From Pseudomonadota bacterium (GTDB lineage Bacteria > Pseudomonadota > Alphaproteobacteria > Rickettsiales > Rickettsiaceae): a stretch of DNA of 11,481 nt. Location of the stretch: the NCBI GenBank assembly GCA_021804505.1, contig JAJZHL010000018.1, forward strand, positions 1 through 11,481, given 5' to 3'. The notes under the pieces are model-generated. The model was given only the letters and a program-made list of their open reading frames with translations. It was not told where the DNA came from and made no database searches. How positions within the stretch are numbered: the first letter of the stretch is position 1; each line of letters opens with the position of its first letter. Made by a program: the position numbers and the translations under genes. Positions 1-7,302 of the stretch are shown here, in pieces.

Positions 1-401
1 CTCCTTATAAGGGAGCTATAGAAGGAAGGCGCAATGGAGTATTAATTTCGAATGGTGACGGTGAAGCAGCTGCTTATGCTTTGTGGAATCTGGAAGATCG
101 AGGTAAAATGTTCATTAACCCAAATGAGCCAGTATATCAAGGAATGATTATAGGCGAGCATACGCGTGACAATGATCTAGAAGTTAATCCTCTTAAGGTT
201 AAGCAGTTATCGAATGTTAGGGCATCGGGCAAAGATGAAGCCATAAAACTTACTCCACCAACCTTGCTCACCTTAGAACAAGCGATCAGCTATATTCAAA
301 ATGACGAAAGGGTAGAAGTAACGCCAAAATCCATTAGGTTACGTAAGGCTTTGCTGAATCCTAATGATAGAAAAAGGTCAGAAAGACGCAACGAGGATTA
401 A
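1..401 (+). CDS. typA: TypA/BipA ribosome-associated GTPase, C-terminal part (5' end outside window)
   Basis: The reading frame is open from the left edge (first full codon at base 3) to a TAA stop, giving 132 residues. It matches the C-terminal region of TypA/BipA, a translational GTPase that binds the ribosome and is linked to 50S assembly and stress adaptation. Visible family landmarks are EGRRNGVLISNGDGEA near the start, ALWNLEDRGKMF, YQGMIIGEHTRDNDLEVN, the KQLSNVRASGKDEA stretch, and the terminal TLEQAISYI...VEVTPKSIRLRK segment followed by a basic tail. The GTPase, domain II and EF-G-like domains lie upstream of the window, so completeness cannot be judged. An apparent TTG start at base 81 is internal, because homology continues upstream of it. 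recJ begins 11 bases after the stop on the same strand, which suggests co-transcription. Confidence 0.95.
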   Translation, partial: PYKGAIEGRRNGVLISNGDGEAAAYALWNLEDRGKMFINPNEPVYQGMIIGEHTRDNDLEVNPLKVKQLSNVRASGKDEAIKLTPPTLLTLEQAISYIQNDERVEVTPKSIRLRKALLNPNDRKRSERRNED

Positions 402-412
402 GGTATACTTAA

Positions 413-2167
413 GTGAAAACAGCAGAACATTTGCGCTCAATAAATGGGAGAATTTGGCAACAGAAACCTATTAATGAGTCTGATGTTCTAGAGCTGTCTC
501 GCTCTTTTGGTATCAGCGATTTTCTAGCTCGAATTCTTGCCCCCCGTTTGGAATCATTAAGTGAAGCAGCTAATTTTTTATCCCCTAAGCTTAAGAATCT
601 ATTACCAGATCCATTTCATTTGCTTGACATGAGAAAGGCTGTGGAAAGGTCAATAACCGCTATTTTAAATAAGCAAAGAATTTGTATATTTGCAGATTAC
701 GACGTTGATGGAGCGACCTCCTCTGCATTACTCAAAAATATATTAAGAGATTTAGGACACGAGTGTGATATCTATGTTCCAGATCGCATCGCAGAAGGAT
801 ATGGCCCTAATCCTGCTGCGATGCAAAAAATCAAGGATAAGGGAACACACTTGCTTATTACTGTAGATTGTGGCGCCATGGCTCATGAAGCTCTACAATA
901 TGCTAAACAGGTTGGATTAGACGTCATAGTAATAGATCATCATATTAGTAATGATATTTTACCAGAAGCCATTGCTGTGGTTAACCCAAACCGTATTGAC
1001 GAAACGAGTGAATATACATACCTTGCAGCAGTAGGAGTCTCCTTTTTATTTGCCGTCGCCTTATTATCTGAACTAAAAAAACAGAATTATAATATTATGC
1101 CGGACCTTATGCAGTATCTAGACCTAGTAGCACTTGGTACTGTATGCGATGTAATGAAATTAGTAGGTTTAAATCGTGTTTTTGTTGCTCAAGGGCTTAA
1201 AGTCTTACAGCAGAGGAACAATTTAGGATTAAAAACTCTATATGACATTGCCGGCATAAACGAAAAACCTTCCTGTTATCATTTGGGCTTTATATTAGGA
1301 CCAAGAATTAATGCAGGCGGTAGGGTTGGCAAGTCATCTCTCGGTTCTACCTTACTATCAACCATTTGCCTTGAGGAGGCAAGCACAGTAGCTGCTGAAC
1401 TGGAAAAGCATAATAACGAACGAAAAGTACTAGAGATGGTGATGATTGAGGAAGCCACTCAGATAGCGCTGACACAAGAGCAAGATAGCTCACTATTTAT
1501 AGTAGGGAAAGGATGGCATCCTGGTGTTATAGGAATTGTTGCAGGGAGATTAAAAGAATTATTCAATAAACCTGTGGCAGTAATAGCCCTAAACGATGGT
1601 GTAGGCAAGGCTTCGTGCAGATCTATTAGAAATTTTGATTTTGGTAGTAAGATTATTAACGCTAAAATACAAAATTTATTAGTGGCAGGAGGTGGGCATG
1701 CTATGGCTGCTGGTTTTACCGCAACAGAAGAACAACTCCCAGCATTACAGAAATTCTTAAATAACGCTTTCGATGTTGATATTAGCAATAATAGCCTCTC
1801 TATAATAGAGGAATATGATGCAGAACTAACAACTAATAGTGCTAACTTACAAATAGTAGAAGAGTATAATAAACTTGGGCCATTTGGCATTGGCAACCCT
1901 GAGCCCATATTTAAATTTGATAATCTTTTTGTACTAAAAGCTGACATAGTTGGAGGGAAACATATACGATGCCTACTTGCTCCTACCAAGGAGGCTTTTC
2001 AAACAAGATCCATTACTGCTATGGCTTTCAATAGTATCTCCACTCCCTTAGCAGATATTTTACTTAATGTTAAAGCACATAATCTTTCCGTAATCGGCTC
2101 GCTAAAGATTAATAATTGGCAAGAACGCTGCACTATACAACTACATATTAAAGATGTAATTATCTAG
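413..2167 (+). CDS. recJ: Single-stranded-DNA-specific 5'-3' exonuclease RecJ
   Basis: Encodes 584 residues, close to the usual length of about 575. RecJ degrades single-stranded DNA 5' to 3' in RecF-pathway recombination and in mismatch and base-excision repair. The DHH phosphoesterase core is intact: DYDVDG at residues 95-100, ITVDCG near 149-154, the DHH signature at 175-177, and LGTVCDVMKL at 241-250, which together supply the metal ligands. LGPRINAGGRVG spans about 295-306. The DHHA1 domain follows with GWHPGVIGIVAGRL at about 367-380, GKASCRSI at 398-405 and the glycine-rich AGGGHAMAAGF at 425-435. The OB-type domain is marked by LGPFGIGNPEP near 488-498. The start is GTG, with AAGG about 9 bases upstream overlapping the typA stop region. 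The stop overlaps that of convergent tlyA by 4 bases. No damage is seen. Confidence 0.97.
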   Translation: MKTAEHLRSINGRIWQQKPINESDVLELSRSFGISDFLARILAPRLESLSEAANFLSPKLKNLLPDPFHLLDMRKAVERSITAILNKQRICIFADYDVDGATSSALLKNILRDLGHECDIYVPDRIAEGYGPNPAAMQKIKDKGTHLLITVDCGAMAHEALQYAKQVGLDVIVIDHHISNDILPEAIAVVNPNRIDETSEYTYLAAVGVSFLFAVALLSELKKQNYNIMPDLMQYLDLVALGTVCDVMKLVGLNRVFVAQGLKVLQQRNNLGLKTLYDIAGINEKPSCYHLGFILGPRINAGGRVGKSSLGSTLLSTICLEEASTVAAELEKHNNERKVLEMVMIEEATQIALTQEQDSSLFIVGKGWHPGVIGIVAGRLKELFNKPVAVIALNDGVGKASCRSIRNFDFGSKIINAKIQNLLVAGGGHAMAAGFTATEEQLPALQKFLNNAFDVDISNNSLSIIEEYDAELTTNSANLQIVEEYNKLGPFGIGNPEPIFKFDNLFVLKADIVGGKHIRCLLAPTKEAFQTRSITAMAFNSISTPLADILLNVKAHNLSVIGSLKINNWQERCTIQLHIKDVII

Positions 2168-2904
2168 TAGCCTCTGCGGCCAGCAATCAAAAACTCTTTA
2201 TTTCCTTTGGTCCCTAAAATAGGGCTAGCTATTATACCAATAATGTTAAAATAATTAAGTTCTAGCCATTGCTGTACTTCTGTACATACTCTTTGATGTA
2301 ATATTTCCTCCCTTACAATACCACCCTTGCCTACTTCTTTTTTAGCCACTTCGAATTGTGGCTTAATTAAAGCTATTAGCAGGCAATCTGGCTTAGCAAG
2401 ACTAAGCGGTGTAGGCAAAACGGTAGCAAGGCCTATAAAGCTAGCGTCACAAACTATTAAATCTGGTGGTATGTTAATCTGCTCGGTAGTCAAGTACCTT
2501 GCGTTAGTTCTTTCTATTACGGCTACTTTAGGGTCAGTACGTAATTTATAGTGTAGTTCTCCATATCCTACATCCACTGCAAAAACTCTATCGGCACCTT
2601 TGCGTAGTAAGACCTCCGTAAATCCTCCAGTGCTAGAACCAACGTCCAAACATACTAACCCTTCGGGATTAATATCAAAATGCTCTAAAGCTGCAATCAA
2701 TTTTAATGCACCACGTGATACATAATCATGCCCTGCTTTGATTATACTAATATCACCACCACTAGCTGGAACTTGTGTACCGGCTTTTGTTTGCGGCTGA
2801 TTATCTATATACACTCTACCCTGCATCACTAGGCTGCGTGCCAAATTTATATCAGATGCTAAACCAGCCTTTACTAGATACTCATCTAACCTTATTTTAC
2901 TCAT
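2164..2904 (-). CDS. tlyA: TlyA-family rRNA 2'-O-methyltransferase (hemolysin A family)
   Basis: Encodes 246 residues. TlyA proteins join an N-terminal S4 RNA-binding domain to a class I SAM methyltransferase fold and methylate ribose 2'-O positions of rRNA (C1920 of 23S and, in some lineages, C1409 of 16S, as shown in mycobacteria). The S4 domain is seen as RLDEYLVKAG...ARSLVMQGRVYI within residues 5-35. The SAM-binding motif is LDVGSSTGGFTEVLL at 86-100, with an acidic AVDVGYG at 109-115. A K-D-K-E tetrad typical of FtsJ-like enzymes can be placed at K68 (VSRGALKL), D153 (VCDASF), K181 (IKPQFEV) and E237 (GNKEF). ATG follows the lysS stop directly (TAAATG), so the pair is probably translationally coupled. 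The 'hemolysin' name is historical, and a haemolytic role is doubtful. Which rRNA position is modified here cannot be read from sequence. Confidence 0.95.
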   Translation of the reverse strand: MSKIRLDEYLVKAGLASDINLARSLVMQGRVYIDNQPQTKAGTQVPASGGDISIIKAGHDYVSRGALKLIAALEHFDINPEGLVCLDVGSSTGGFTEVLLRKGADRVFAVDVGYGELHYKLRTDPKVAVIERTNARYLTTEQINIPPDLIVCDASFIGLATVLPTPLSLAKPDCLLIALIKPQFEVAKKEVGKGGIVREEILHQRVCTEVQQWLELNYFNIIGIIASPILGTKGNKEFLIAGRRGY

Positions 2905-4482
2905 TTATTTGAGTATTCCTTGAATTAAATTTATTGTCTCCTCTACACCAAAAAGCTTGATAAAGGAACCAAGCCTTGGCCCTTCAGATTGCCCCAGTAA
3001 TATTTGATATAATTCCTGAAAATAATCTCTTAAATTTTCATAATTATGTTTCATACCAATATCATAAATCTTTTCTTGAATTTGCTCAGAAGTAATATCT
3101 GGCGGCAAATCTGCCAAGACCGAAATCATTTCCTGCAAGATAATTTTCTGCTTAACATCAGGAGTTAAGTAAGACTTATTACTTTTGATGAAATCATCAT
3201 AATACCTAATTGCAAAATCTGTCAGATGGTCCAAATATGGCGCTCTCTCCGGCGTTGCTCCAGCAGCATATTTACTAATGAACCCCCAAAGCACGGATTT
3301 ATCACTCGGGTTACAAACTGAAGCCAGGTTTAGTAATAAACTAAAACTAATACCAAAAGTTTCGATCACGGGAACATTACCGTGATGAATGTGATATACT
3401 GGATTTGCAAACCGCTTTACAGAATCTAATTCTGCATGATATTTTTTATTAAACACAATATATTCATCAACGTTTTTAGGGATAACGTCAAAATACAACC
3501 GCTTAGCTCTTGTTGGAGATTGATACATAAAGAGAGCCATACTCTCTAGAGGCGCATATTGTAACCATTCATCCACAGTTATACTATTACCTTTAGATTT
3601 AGAAATTTTCTCCCCATTTTCATTTAAAAATAATTCATAAAAGAACTGTACTGGAGCAATCCCACCTAAAATTCTACAAATCTCAGAATACAAACCAGCA
3701 TTAGGCATATGATCCTTACCATACATCTCATAGTCTACCTGCAGAGCTGCCCACCTCATACCAAAATCTGGTTTCCATTGCAATTTACAATGCCCTTTAG
3801 TGACCGGCACCTCCACAAATTTACCATCATCATCTTTATATGTTACAGTACCTGCTGCAAGATCTGTTTTAATAATTGGCACCTGTAAAACCTTCCCAGT
3901 CTTAGGACAAATCGGCATAAAAGGTGAGTAGGTTGCCTTTCTTTCTTCCCTAAAACTTGGTAACATTAGTGCCATGATCTCATCATATTTCTCTATCACT
4001 TTTAGCATCATAGAATCAAATTGTCCTGACTGGTAACACTCAGTACTGCTAAAAAATTCATATTTAAAACCAAATCTATCTAAAAATGAACGCAGTTTAG
4101 AGTTCATATAATGCCCATAGCTTTCATATTCGTTGAAAGGGTCAGGAATAGAGGTAAGTGGCTTACCCATATGCTGAGCCACCATTTCAGGATTTGGTAT
4201 ATTGCCTGGCACTTTACGGAGGCCATCCATATCATCAGAAAAGCAAAAAATTCTAGTTGGAATATCTGATAGCTGTTTAAACGCTTCTTGTACCATTATG
4301 GACCTTGCCACTTCAGCAAAAGTGCCTATATGTGGTAAGCCTGATGGTCCATAGCCTGTTTCAAACAATACATAACCTTTTTCAGGAGTTTTTCCATCTA
4401 AACGGTCTAGTATTTTCTTGGCCTCAAGAAAGGGCCAAGCATTTGATTTAATTGCATTCTCTAAAATCTCAGTTTTTGTCAT
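2905..4482 (-). CDS. lysS: Lysyl-tRNA synthetase, class I
   Basis: Encodes 525 residues. It charges tRNA-Lys with lysine in the cytoplasm. This is the class I (archaeal-type, LysK-like) enzyme, unrelated to the class II LysRS of most bacteria. Rickettsiales, some other alphaproteobacteria and spirochaetes are known to use it. The Rossmann-fold ATP-binding signatures are present: [16 protein letters not shown] with the HIGH-type motif at residues 51-54, and the KMSKS-type loop [10 protein letters not shown] at 291-300. [18 protein letters not shown] at about 81-98 and [19 protein letters not shown] at 250-268 are also typical of the family. The start is an ATG with only a weak GCGGT-like ribosome site upstream. 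It is divergent from dsbB across 134 bases and heads a two-gene unit with tlyA. No second lysS is visible here. Confidence 0.97.
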   Translation of the reverse strand: MTKTEILENAIKSNAWPFLEAKKILDRLDGKTPEKGYVLFETGYGPSGLPHIGTFAEVARSIMVQEAFKQLSDIPTRIFCFSDDMDGLRKVPGNIPNPEMVAQHMGKPLTSIPDPFNEYESYGHYMNSKLRSFLDRFGFKYEFFSSTECYQSGQFDSMMLKVIEKYDEIMALMLPSFREERKATYSPFMPICPKTGKVLQVPIIKTDLAAGTVTYKDDDGKFVEVPVTKGHCKLQWKPDFGMRWAALQVDYEMYGKDHMPNAGLYSEICRILGGIAPVQFFYELFLNENGEKISKSKGNSITVDEWLQYAPLESMALFMYQSPTRAKRLYFDVIPKNVDEYIVFNKKYHAELDSVKRFANPVYHIHHGNVPVIETFGISFSLLLNLASVCNPSDKSVLWGFISKYAAGATPERAPYLDHLTDFAIRYYDDFIKSNKSYLTPDVKQKIILQEMISVLADLPPDITSEQIQEKIYDIGMKHNYENLRDYFQELYQILLGQSEGPRLGSFIKLFGVEETINLIQGILK

Positions 4483-4543
4483 TATACCGCATATTAATTA
4501 TAAGTTTCAAAAGTATATACATATCCTATATATTAAATAGGCC

Positions 4544-4572
4544 TTGAGTTTTTATTCATATAAATACATAAT
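4544..4572 (+). promoter_or_regulatory. Candidate sigma-70 promoter for dsbB
   Basis: TTGAGT at 4544-4549 and CATAAT at 4567-4572 are separated by exactly 17 bases in the divergent lysS-dsbB gap. The predicted start of transcription is near 4579, leaving a leader of about 38 bases before the dsbB ATG. Assigned by eye from consensus only. In so AT-rich a region a chance match is possible. Confidence 0.4.
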
Positions 4573-4616
4573 AGCTGATAGAGCAGCATCTTAAAACATG
4601 AATTATAATTAAATAC

Positions 4617-5159
4617 ATGCTAATTTCCTCTATCATCAATTACATCCGTAAAGATGGCTACCAAGTTTTACATATTATCTTGATTAGTATAGGAATTCTT
4701 GCTTTATCTTTTGCATATTTTGTAGAGTATATTCTGCATTACCCACCCTGTCCTTTGTGTATATACCAACGGTTTCCTTATCTTTTTATAATAAAAATTT
4801 CTCTTGTAGCGTTAATTATTAAGAAAATAAGCAAATATACTCTGTTCTTCATTGTACTCAATTTACTTGGAGCTTGTATATTGGCAGCGTACCATAGTGG
4901 TATAGAAAGAGGGGTTTTTCGACCAAGCGCTCTTTGTTCTACTATAGTGCGTATACCTAAACATTTAACAATCGAGGACATCAAAACAATGTTCTATAGT
5001 CAGCCAACCACAACCTGTACCAAAGCTGCTGTAAAGTTCTTGGATATATCCATGACAGAATGGAATCTAATATTAAATCTTTCATTATTATTTGCTGTAC
5101 TATTTATTTGGTTTTATCCTAATAAGGATAGCACAATATTAGTTAGCACTAATACCTAA
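4617..5159 (+). CDS. dsbB: Disulfide bond formation protein DsbB
   Basis: Encodes 180 residues. DsbB is an inner-membrane quinone reductase that reoxidises the periplasmic thiol oxidase DsbA. Four hydrophobic segments are visible at about 17-39, 53-69, 73-92 and 150-166. The first periplasmic loop carries PPCPLCIYQR, with the redox pair C45/C48 and an arginine (R52) in the place of the quinone-contacting R48 of E. coli. The second loop carries the other pair, C107 and C134, the same layout as C41/C44 and C104/C130 of E. coli. YHSGIERGVF at 92-101 precedes the second pair. No Shine-Dalgarno sequence is seen before the ATG, but the N-terminal length fits the family. A four-codon ATG...TAA frame lies just upstream. 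dsbA is not in this window. Confidence 0.93.
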   Translation: MLISSIINYIRKDGYQVLHIILISIGILALSFAYFVEYILHYPPCPLCIYQRFPYLFIIKISLVALIIKKISKYTLFFIVLNLLGACILAAYHSGIERGVFRPSALCSTIVRIPKHLTIEDIKTMFYSQPTTTCTKAAVKFLDISMTEWNLILNLSLLFAVLFIWFYPNKDSTILVSTNT

Positions 5160-5351
5160 TAGTATAAAATATATAAAAGTACAGCAATGCGGTTTCAAAG
5201 TATAGTAAGGACACTAGTGCACGTTGGTCATTCCTAGCTACGGCAGGAATGACATAAAATTTATCCTCACAACAAACCAACCCTAGCATGGGAAGATCTA
5301 GAAGGTATTCAAAAACAAGTAAGAAAAGAATTTTCTTCTTAACATCTAGAC
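5160..5351. other. Intergenic gap between convergent dsbB and iscX
   Basis: No credible gene is seen. The gap holds one perfect stem-loop repeat at 5227-5253 (listed separately). It also holds an AT-rich hairpin at 5321-5337, with arms AAGAAAA and TTTTCTT around a three-base loop. Read on the minus strand, that hairpin is followed by a short T-rich run and might weakly terminate iscX. A minus-strand open frame crosses the whole gap into both neighbouring genes, but its product reads as translated repeat (see rejected items). Confidence 0.5.
5227..5253. repeat. Short palindromic repeat, perfect 9-bp stem-loop
   Basis: GTCATTCCT at 5227-5235 and its exact reverse complement AGGAATGAC at 5245-5253 flank the 9-base loop AGCTACGGC. 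The first 24 bases align, with 5 mismatches, to the reverse complement of the repeat at 5950-5974, so this is a member of a dispersed family rather than an isolated hairpin. No T-run follows on either side, so an intrinsic terminator is not the obvious reading. Confidence 0.75.
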
Positions 5352-5564
5352 TTATTCTTCTAGGCCTCCACCCTCTCTGAGCTCTTTCCAAGCCTCTAAA
5401 ATTTCTTGCAACATCTCATTGCTTGTTTCCACCTCATGATCATCAAAATCACTTAGTGATTTTACTAATTCTTTAAGATCCTTAAACTTTAGTTCGTCAA
5501 TATCCTCATCTGGATAATTTTCTTCTAAACTTATTGCTATCTCCTCAACATCACGCCAATGCAT
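5352..5564 (-). CDS. iscX: IscX-family Fe-S cluster assembly protein
   Basis: A small acidic protein of 70 residues, the usual size for IscX (YfhJ; about 66). IscX binds IscS and iron in E. coli and modulates cluster assembly on IscU. Family landmarks are all present: the N-terminal MHW.D, the YPD at residues 17-19, FKDL at 27-30, the L..FDD block at about 37-42, SNE at 48-50, and EILEAW ending at W59. The C-terminus has an unusual GGGLEE tail. A good ribosome site, GAGGT, lies 9 bases before the ATG (plus-strand bases 5573-5577). The gene stands alone here, with no iscS, iscU, hscA or fdx beside it. A possible but weak promoter (TTGCAT, 17 bases, TAAATA on the minus strand) overlaps the inverted repeat at 5645-5675. 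Confidence 0.9.
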   Translation of the reverse strand: MHWRDVEEIAISLEENYPDEDIDELKFKDLKELVKSLSDFDDHEVETSNEMLQEILEAWKELREGGGLEE

Positions 5565-5644
5565 AGCCTATTACCTCACATAATTTAAAGTAACTACTAT
5601 TACCATTTAATACATAACTACAACTAAATAATTTATAAGTATCT

Positions 5645-5675
5645 ACATATTACATATATATTATTTATAATATGT
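5645..5675. repeat. AT-rich inverted repeat upstream of iscX
   Basis: ACATATTA at 5645-5652 is exactly complementary to TAATATGT at 5668-5675, with 15 bases between. It lies about 80 bases upstream of the iscX start, near weak promoter-like hexamers, so it could be an operator. In DNA this rich in A and T, an 8-base inverted repeat can also arise by chance. It does not resemble the E. coli IscR consensus. Confidence 0.4.
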
Positions 5676-5759
5676 GAGATTATTATGCAACTACAATAAA
5701 CTTTTGGTTTTTTTAGGTAGGGATTAATTAAGCGCTAACTATCATTCCAGCGCCACCCT

Positions 5760-5836
5760 GTGTCATCCCTGCGAAGACAGGGATCCAGTCTTTAATACCT
5801 GGATTGCGCACGGCAGCGATGCCTACTCGCAATGAC
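5760..5836. repeat. Multi-hairpin intergenic repeat, copy A
   Basis: Three stem-loops occur in series. ATCCCTG (5765-5771) pairs with CAGGGAT (5778-5784). ATCCAG (5783-5788) pairs with CTGGAT (5799-5804). An outer stem ATTGC (5803-5807)/GCAAT (5829-5833) encloses an inner GGCA (5812-5815)/TGCC (5820-5823) hairpin with a GCGA loop. The block ends in TCGCAATGAC. The order ATCCAG/CTGGAT then ATTGC...GCAATGAC is shared with the copy at 7606-7655. The general look matches short palindromic repeats common in Rickettsiales intergenic DNA, but I cannot assign a named family. Confidence 0.75.
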
Positions 5837-5866
5837 TTAGTAGTAGTCATCAAGAGCGGCGTGGGA

Positions 5867-5904
5867 ATCCAGTTTTTCTGGATCTCAGCTGCAGCAAGGG
5901 ATGA
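5867..5904. repeat. Stem-loop plus first unit of imperfect direct repeat
   Basis: ATCCAG (5867-5872) and CTGGAT (5878-5883) form a six-base stem around a TTTTT loop. Overlapping it, bases 5880-5904 match bases 5950-5974 at 22 of 25 positions, both ending in GCAGCAAGGGATGA. It belongs to the same repeat cluster as the neighbouring entries. Confidence 0.7.
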
Positions 5905-5949
5905 TATAAAATAGCCAGGCAACAACACCTTTTGTTTTGGAATTTCTAT

Positions 5950-5975
5950 GAATCCCAGCCGCAGCAAGGGATGAC
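5950..5975. repeat. Second unit of imperfect direct repeat
   Basis: Same orientation as 5880-5904, spaced 70 bases from it, with 3 mismatches in 25. Read on the minus strand it starts GTCATCCCTTGCTGCGGC and can form a five-base ATCCC/GGGAT stem. On that strand it aligns with the perfect hairpin at 5227-5253, which places all three in one family, present in both orientations around iscX. Confidence 0.7.
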
Positions 5976-6013
5976 AAATAGGACGTAAGAATCACAAGGG
6001 ATAGCCGAAAATA

Positions 6014-6547
6014 TTACTCCCCTTGCTCCAACGATTCAGGAAGGATATCAGTAGCATTTTCTTGTTGCTTGTAATTTTTTGAATATTCTTGGGCCTCGGA
6101 TTCAGATCTAGCAACGATTACTATTACATTAACACCAAGCTCAGGGTGCAATCTAACTTCTACGTTAAATACACCTAAGGTTTTTATAGGCTTATCAAGC
6201 GCAATAGCTAGATATGGTATAGAGTATTCAGTAACCTTAGACAAGCTTTCTGCTATTTCTTTATTGTTGACTGAACCAAATAGCCTACCATCTTCAGCAG
6301 ATTGTCTAATAAATACTAATTCTTTATCTTGGATAGCATTACCTACTACTTCCATTTTGGACTTTACTTGCGCTTCTTGCTCTTCAAGCTTATGCCTCTG
6401 GTCTACTATATATTGCTTATTTAACTCTGTAGCTCTTATTGCCAATTTCTGTGGCAACAGATAGTTTCGCGCAAAGCCATTTTTCACTTTCAAAATATCT
6501 GCAATCTTACCAAGCTTGCGTACAGGTTTTACTAAAATCACTTCCAT
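6014..6547 (-). CDS. rplI: 50S ribosomal protein L9
   Basis: Encodes 177 residues. L9 binds the L1-stalk region of 23S rRNA and helps keep the reading frame and subunit quality. The N-terminal domain shows [21 protein letters not shown] then [15 protein letters not shown] at residues 23-37, the classic L9 signature. A long charged linker helix follows at about 40-75, then the C-terminal domain with [16 protein letters not shown] and the [13 protein letters not shown] strand region. The protein runs about 28 residues beyond the 149 of E. coli, ending in a Gln/Glu-rich tail. It is the last gene of rpsF-rpsR-rplI, 19 bases after rpsR, with an AGAGAG-type ribosome site ahead of the ATG. Confidence 0.97.
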   Translation of the reverse strand: MEVILVKPVRKLGKIADILKVKNGFARNYLLPQKLAIRATELNKQYIVDQRHKLEEQEAQVKSKMEVVGNAIQDKELVFIRQSAEDGRLFGSVNNKEIAESLSKVTEYSIPYLAIALDKPIKTLGVFNVEVRLHPELGVNVIVIVARSESEAQEYSKNYKQQENATDILPESLEQGE

Positions 6548-6566
6548 CTTAATAACTCTCTTCTTG

Positions 6567-6851
6567 TCAAACTTGGAATACGAAAGGCAATAACGCTAGG
6601 ACCCTAGCAACCTTTATTGCGTTTTTTAATTTACGCTGTTTTTTTGCGCAAACATTAGTAATTCTGCTAGGCAACATTCTACCACCTTCTGAGACAAATT
6701 TCAGCAATAGATCTGGATTTTTGTAATCAATCTCTGGCGCTCCTGGCACCGATAACGGGCAACCTTTACGCTTTCTGAAAAAAACTCTTTTACTTGCACG
6801 ATCTGCCATCGCAGTTACAGACCTAGAATCCATAGTATTATTTTCAAACAT
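6567..6851 (-). CDS. rpsR: 30S ribosomal protein S18
   Basis: Encodes 94 residues. S18 sits on the 30S platform next to S6, with which it pairs during assembly. The conserved core is clear: [11 protein letters not shown], a [27 protein letters not shown] block, and [25 protein letters not shown] at the C-terminus. Further methionines occur at residues 7 and 15. The first ATG is preferred because GGA sits 6 bases before it and because alphaproteobacterial S18 proteins have an N-terminal extension of this size. It lies 14 bases after rpsF and 19 before rplI in one operon. Confidence 0.97.
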   Translation of the reverse strand: MFENNTMDSRSVTAMADRASKRVFFRKRKGCPLSVPGAPEIDYKNPDLLLKFVSEGGRMLPSRITNVCAKKQRKLKNAIKVARVLALLPFVFQV

Positions 6852-6865
6852 CTTATATCCAATAT

Positions 6866-7240
6866 TTAATTTAAATCCTTATTGATAGTTACATCAATTA
6901 TTTCATCGGTTTCTGAACTTTTACTTCTCAAGATAGCCGAGGTCTCATTGCTAATTTCATCAACCCTAATATTAATAAACCTAATTATATTTTCACTTAG
7001 CTTCATTTTCCTTTCTATTTCCTTTATTACTGAATGCTCAGTACTGATACCAAGGAAAACATAATGCCCTTTCTTATTGTTACCTATTTTATAAGCTAGA
7101 GTCCTTAAACCCCAATACTCAGTCTTAATTACCTCTCCACCATTATCTACGATAATCTTAGTAAAATCATTGGTAATTCTATCTACATCAGAGGAGGAAA
7201 CATCCTGACGTATAATAAAAACTGATTCGTAAAAAGCCAT
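6866..7240 (-). CDS. rpsF: 30S ribosomal protein S6
   Basis: Encodes 124 residues. S6 binds 16S rRNA in the central domain together with S18. Visible motifs are the N-terminal [15 protein letters not shown] strand, the [19 protein letters not shown] segment at about 34-52, [12 protein letters not shown], and [18 protein letters not shown] at about 76-93. The C-terminal tail (residues 100-124) is polar and probably disordered, without the poly-glutamate extension of enteric S6. It heads the rpsF-rpsR-rplI operon. Unlike the enteric operon, no priB lies between rpsF and rpsR, the usual alphaproteobacterial arrangement. The ribosome site GGAG (plus-strand 7251-7254) is 8-10 bases from the ATG. 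Confidence 0.97.
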   Translation of the reverse strand: MAFYESVFIIRQDVSSSDVDRITNDFTKIIVDNGGEVIKTEYWGLRTLAYKIGNNKKGHYVFLGISTEHSVIKEIERKMKLSENIIRFINIRVDEISNETSAILRSKSSETDEIIDVTINKDLN

Positions 7241-7273
7241 ATATTAGAAACTCCAGCTGTAAAATAAAGACTA

Positions 7274-7302
7274 TTTATAACAACTAAAAACAGATAATTC
7301 AA
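7274..7302 (-). promoter_or_regulatory. Candidate sigma-70 promoter for rpsF-rpsR-rplI
   Basis: On the minus strand, TTGAAT (plus 7297-7302) and TATAAA (plus 7274-7279) are spaced by exactly 17 bases. Transcription would start near 7267, giving a leader of about 26 bases that contains the GGAG ribosome site. Good position and spacing make this one of the better promoter calls in the window, though it rests on consensus alone. Confidence 0.55.

Larger units (their letters stand above)
5565..6013. other. Gene-free interval between iscX and rplI: AT-rich leader plus repeat cluster
   Basis: These 449 bases contain no convincing gene. Bases 5565-5720 are strongly AT-rich and hold the iscX ribosome site and an inverted repeat. 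From about 5735 to 5975 the base composition shifts to GC-richer sequence, built of several stem-loops and an imperfect direct repeat. Nothing resembling a classical terminator follows rplI (minus strand, below 6014); the first strong structure downstream of it is the repeat at 5950-5974. A 79-residue minus-strand frame at 5728-5967 is translated repeat and is not called. Confidence 0.7.

Noticed and set aside
1459..1989. 176-codon minus-strand open frame inside recJ
   Set aside because: It is a shadow of recJ, which has full motif support in the opposite strand. The shadow shows no domain and low-complexity serine/leucine composition.
5149..5391. 80-codon minus-strand open frame spanning the dsbB-iscX gap
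   Set aside because: It overlaps the ends of both real genes, its middle translates the palindromic repeat (VIPAVARND), and it has no recognisable domain or ribosome site.
5760..5784. Intrinsic terminator for rplI at the ATCCCTG/CAGGGAT stem
   Set aside because: It lies over 200 bases beyond the rplI stop and no T-run follows on the minus strand. The same pattern recurs elsewhere as a repeat.
5728..5967. 79-codon minus-strand open frame in the repeat cluster
   Set aside because: The product (WIPVFAGMT-like) is the typical translation of intergenic repeat DNA. It follows the stem-loops exactly and shows no protein family features.
5880..5974. Possible CRISPR array from the 25-base direct repeat
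   Set aside because: Only two imperfect units are present, spaced by about 45 bases, with no third unit and no cas genes nearby. The units form dispersed stem-loops instead.
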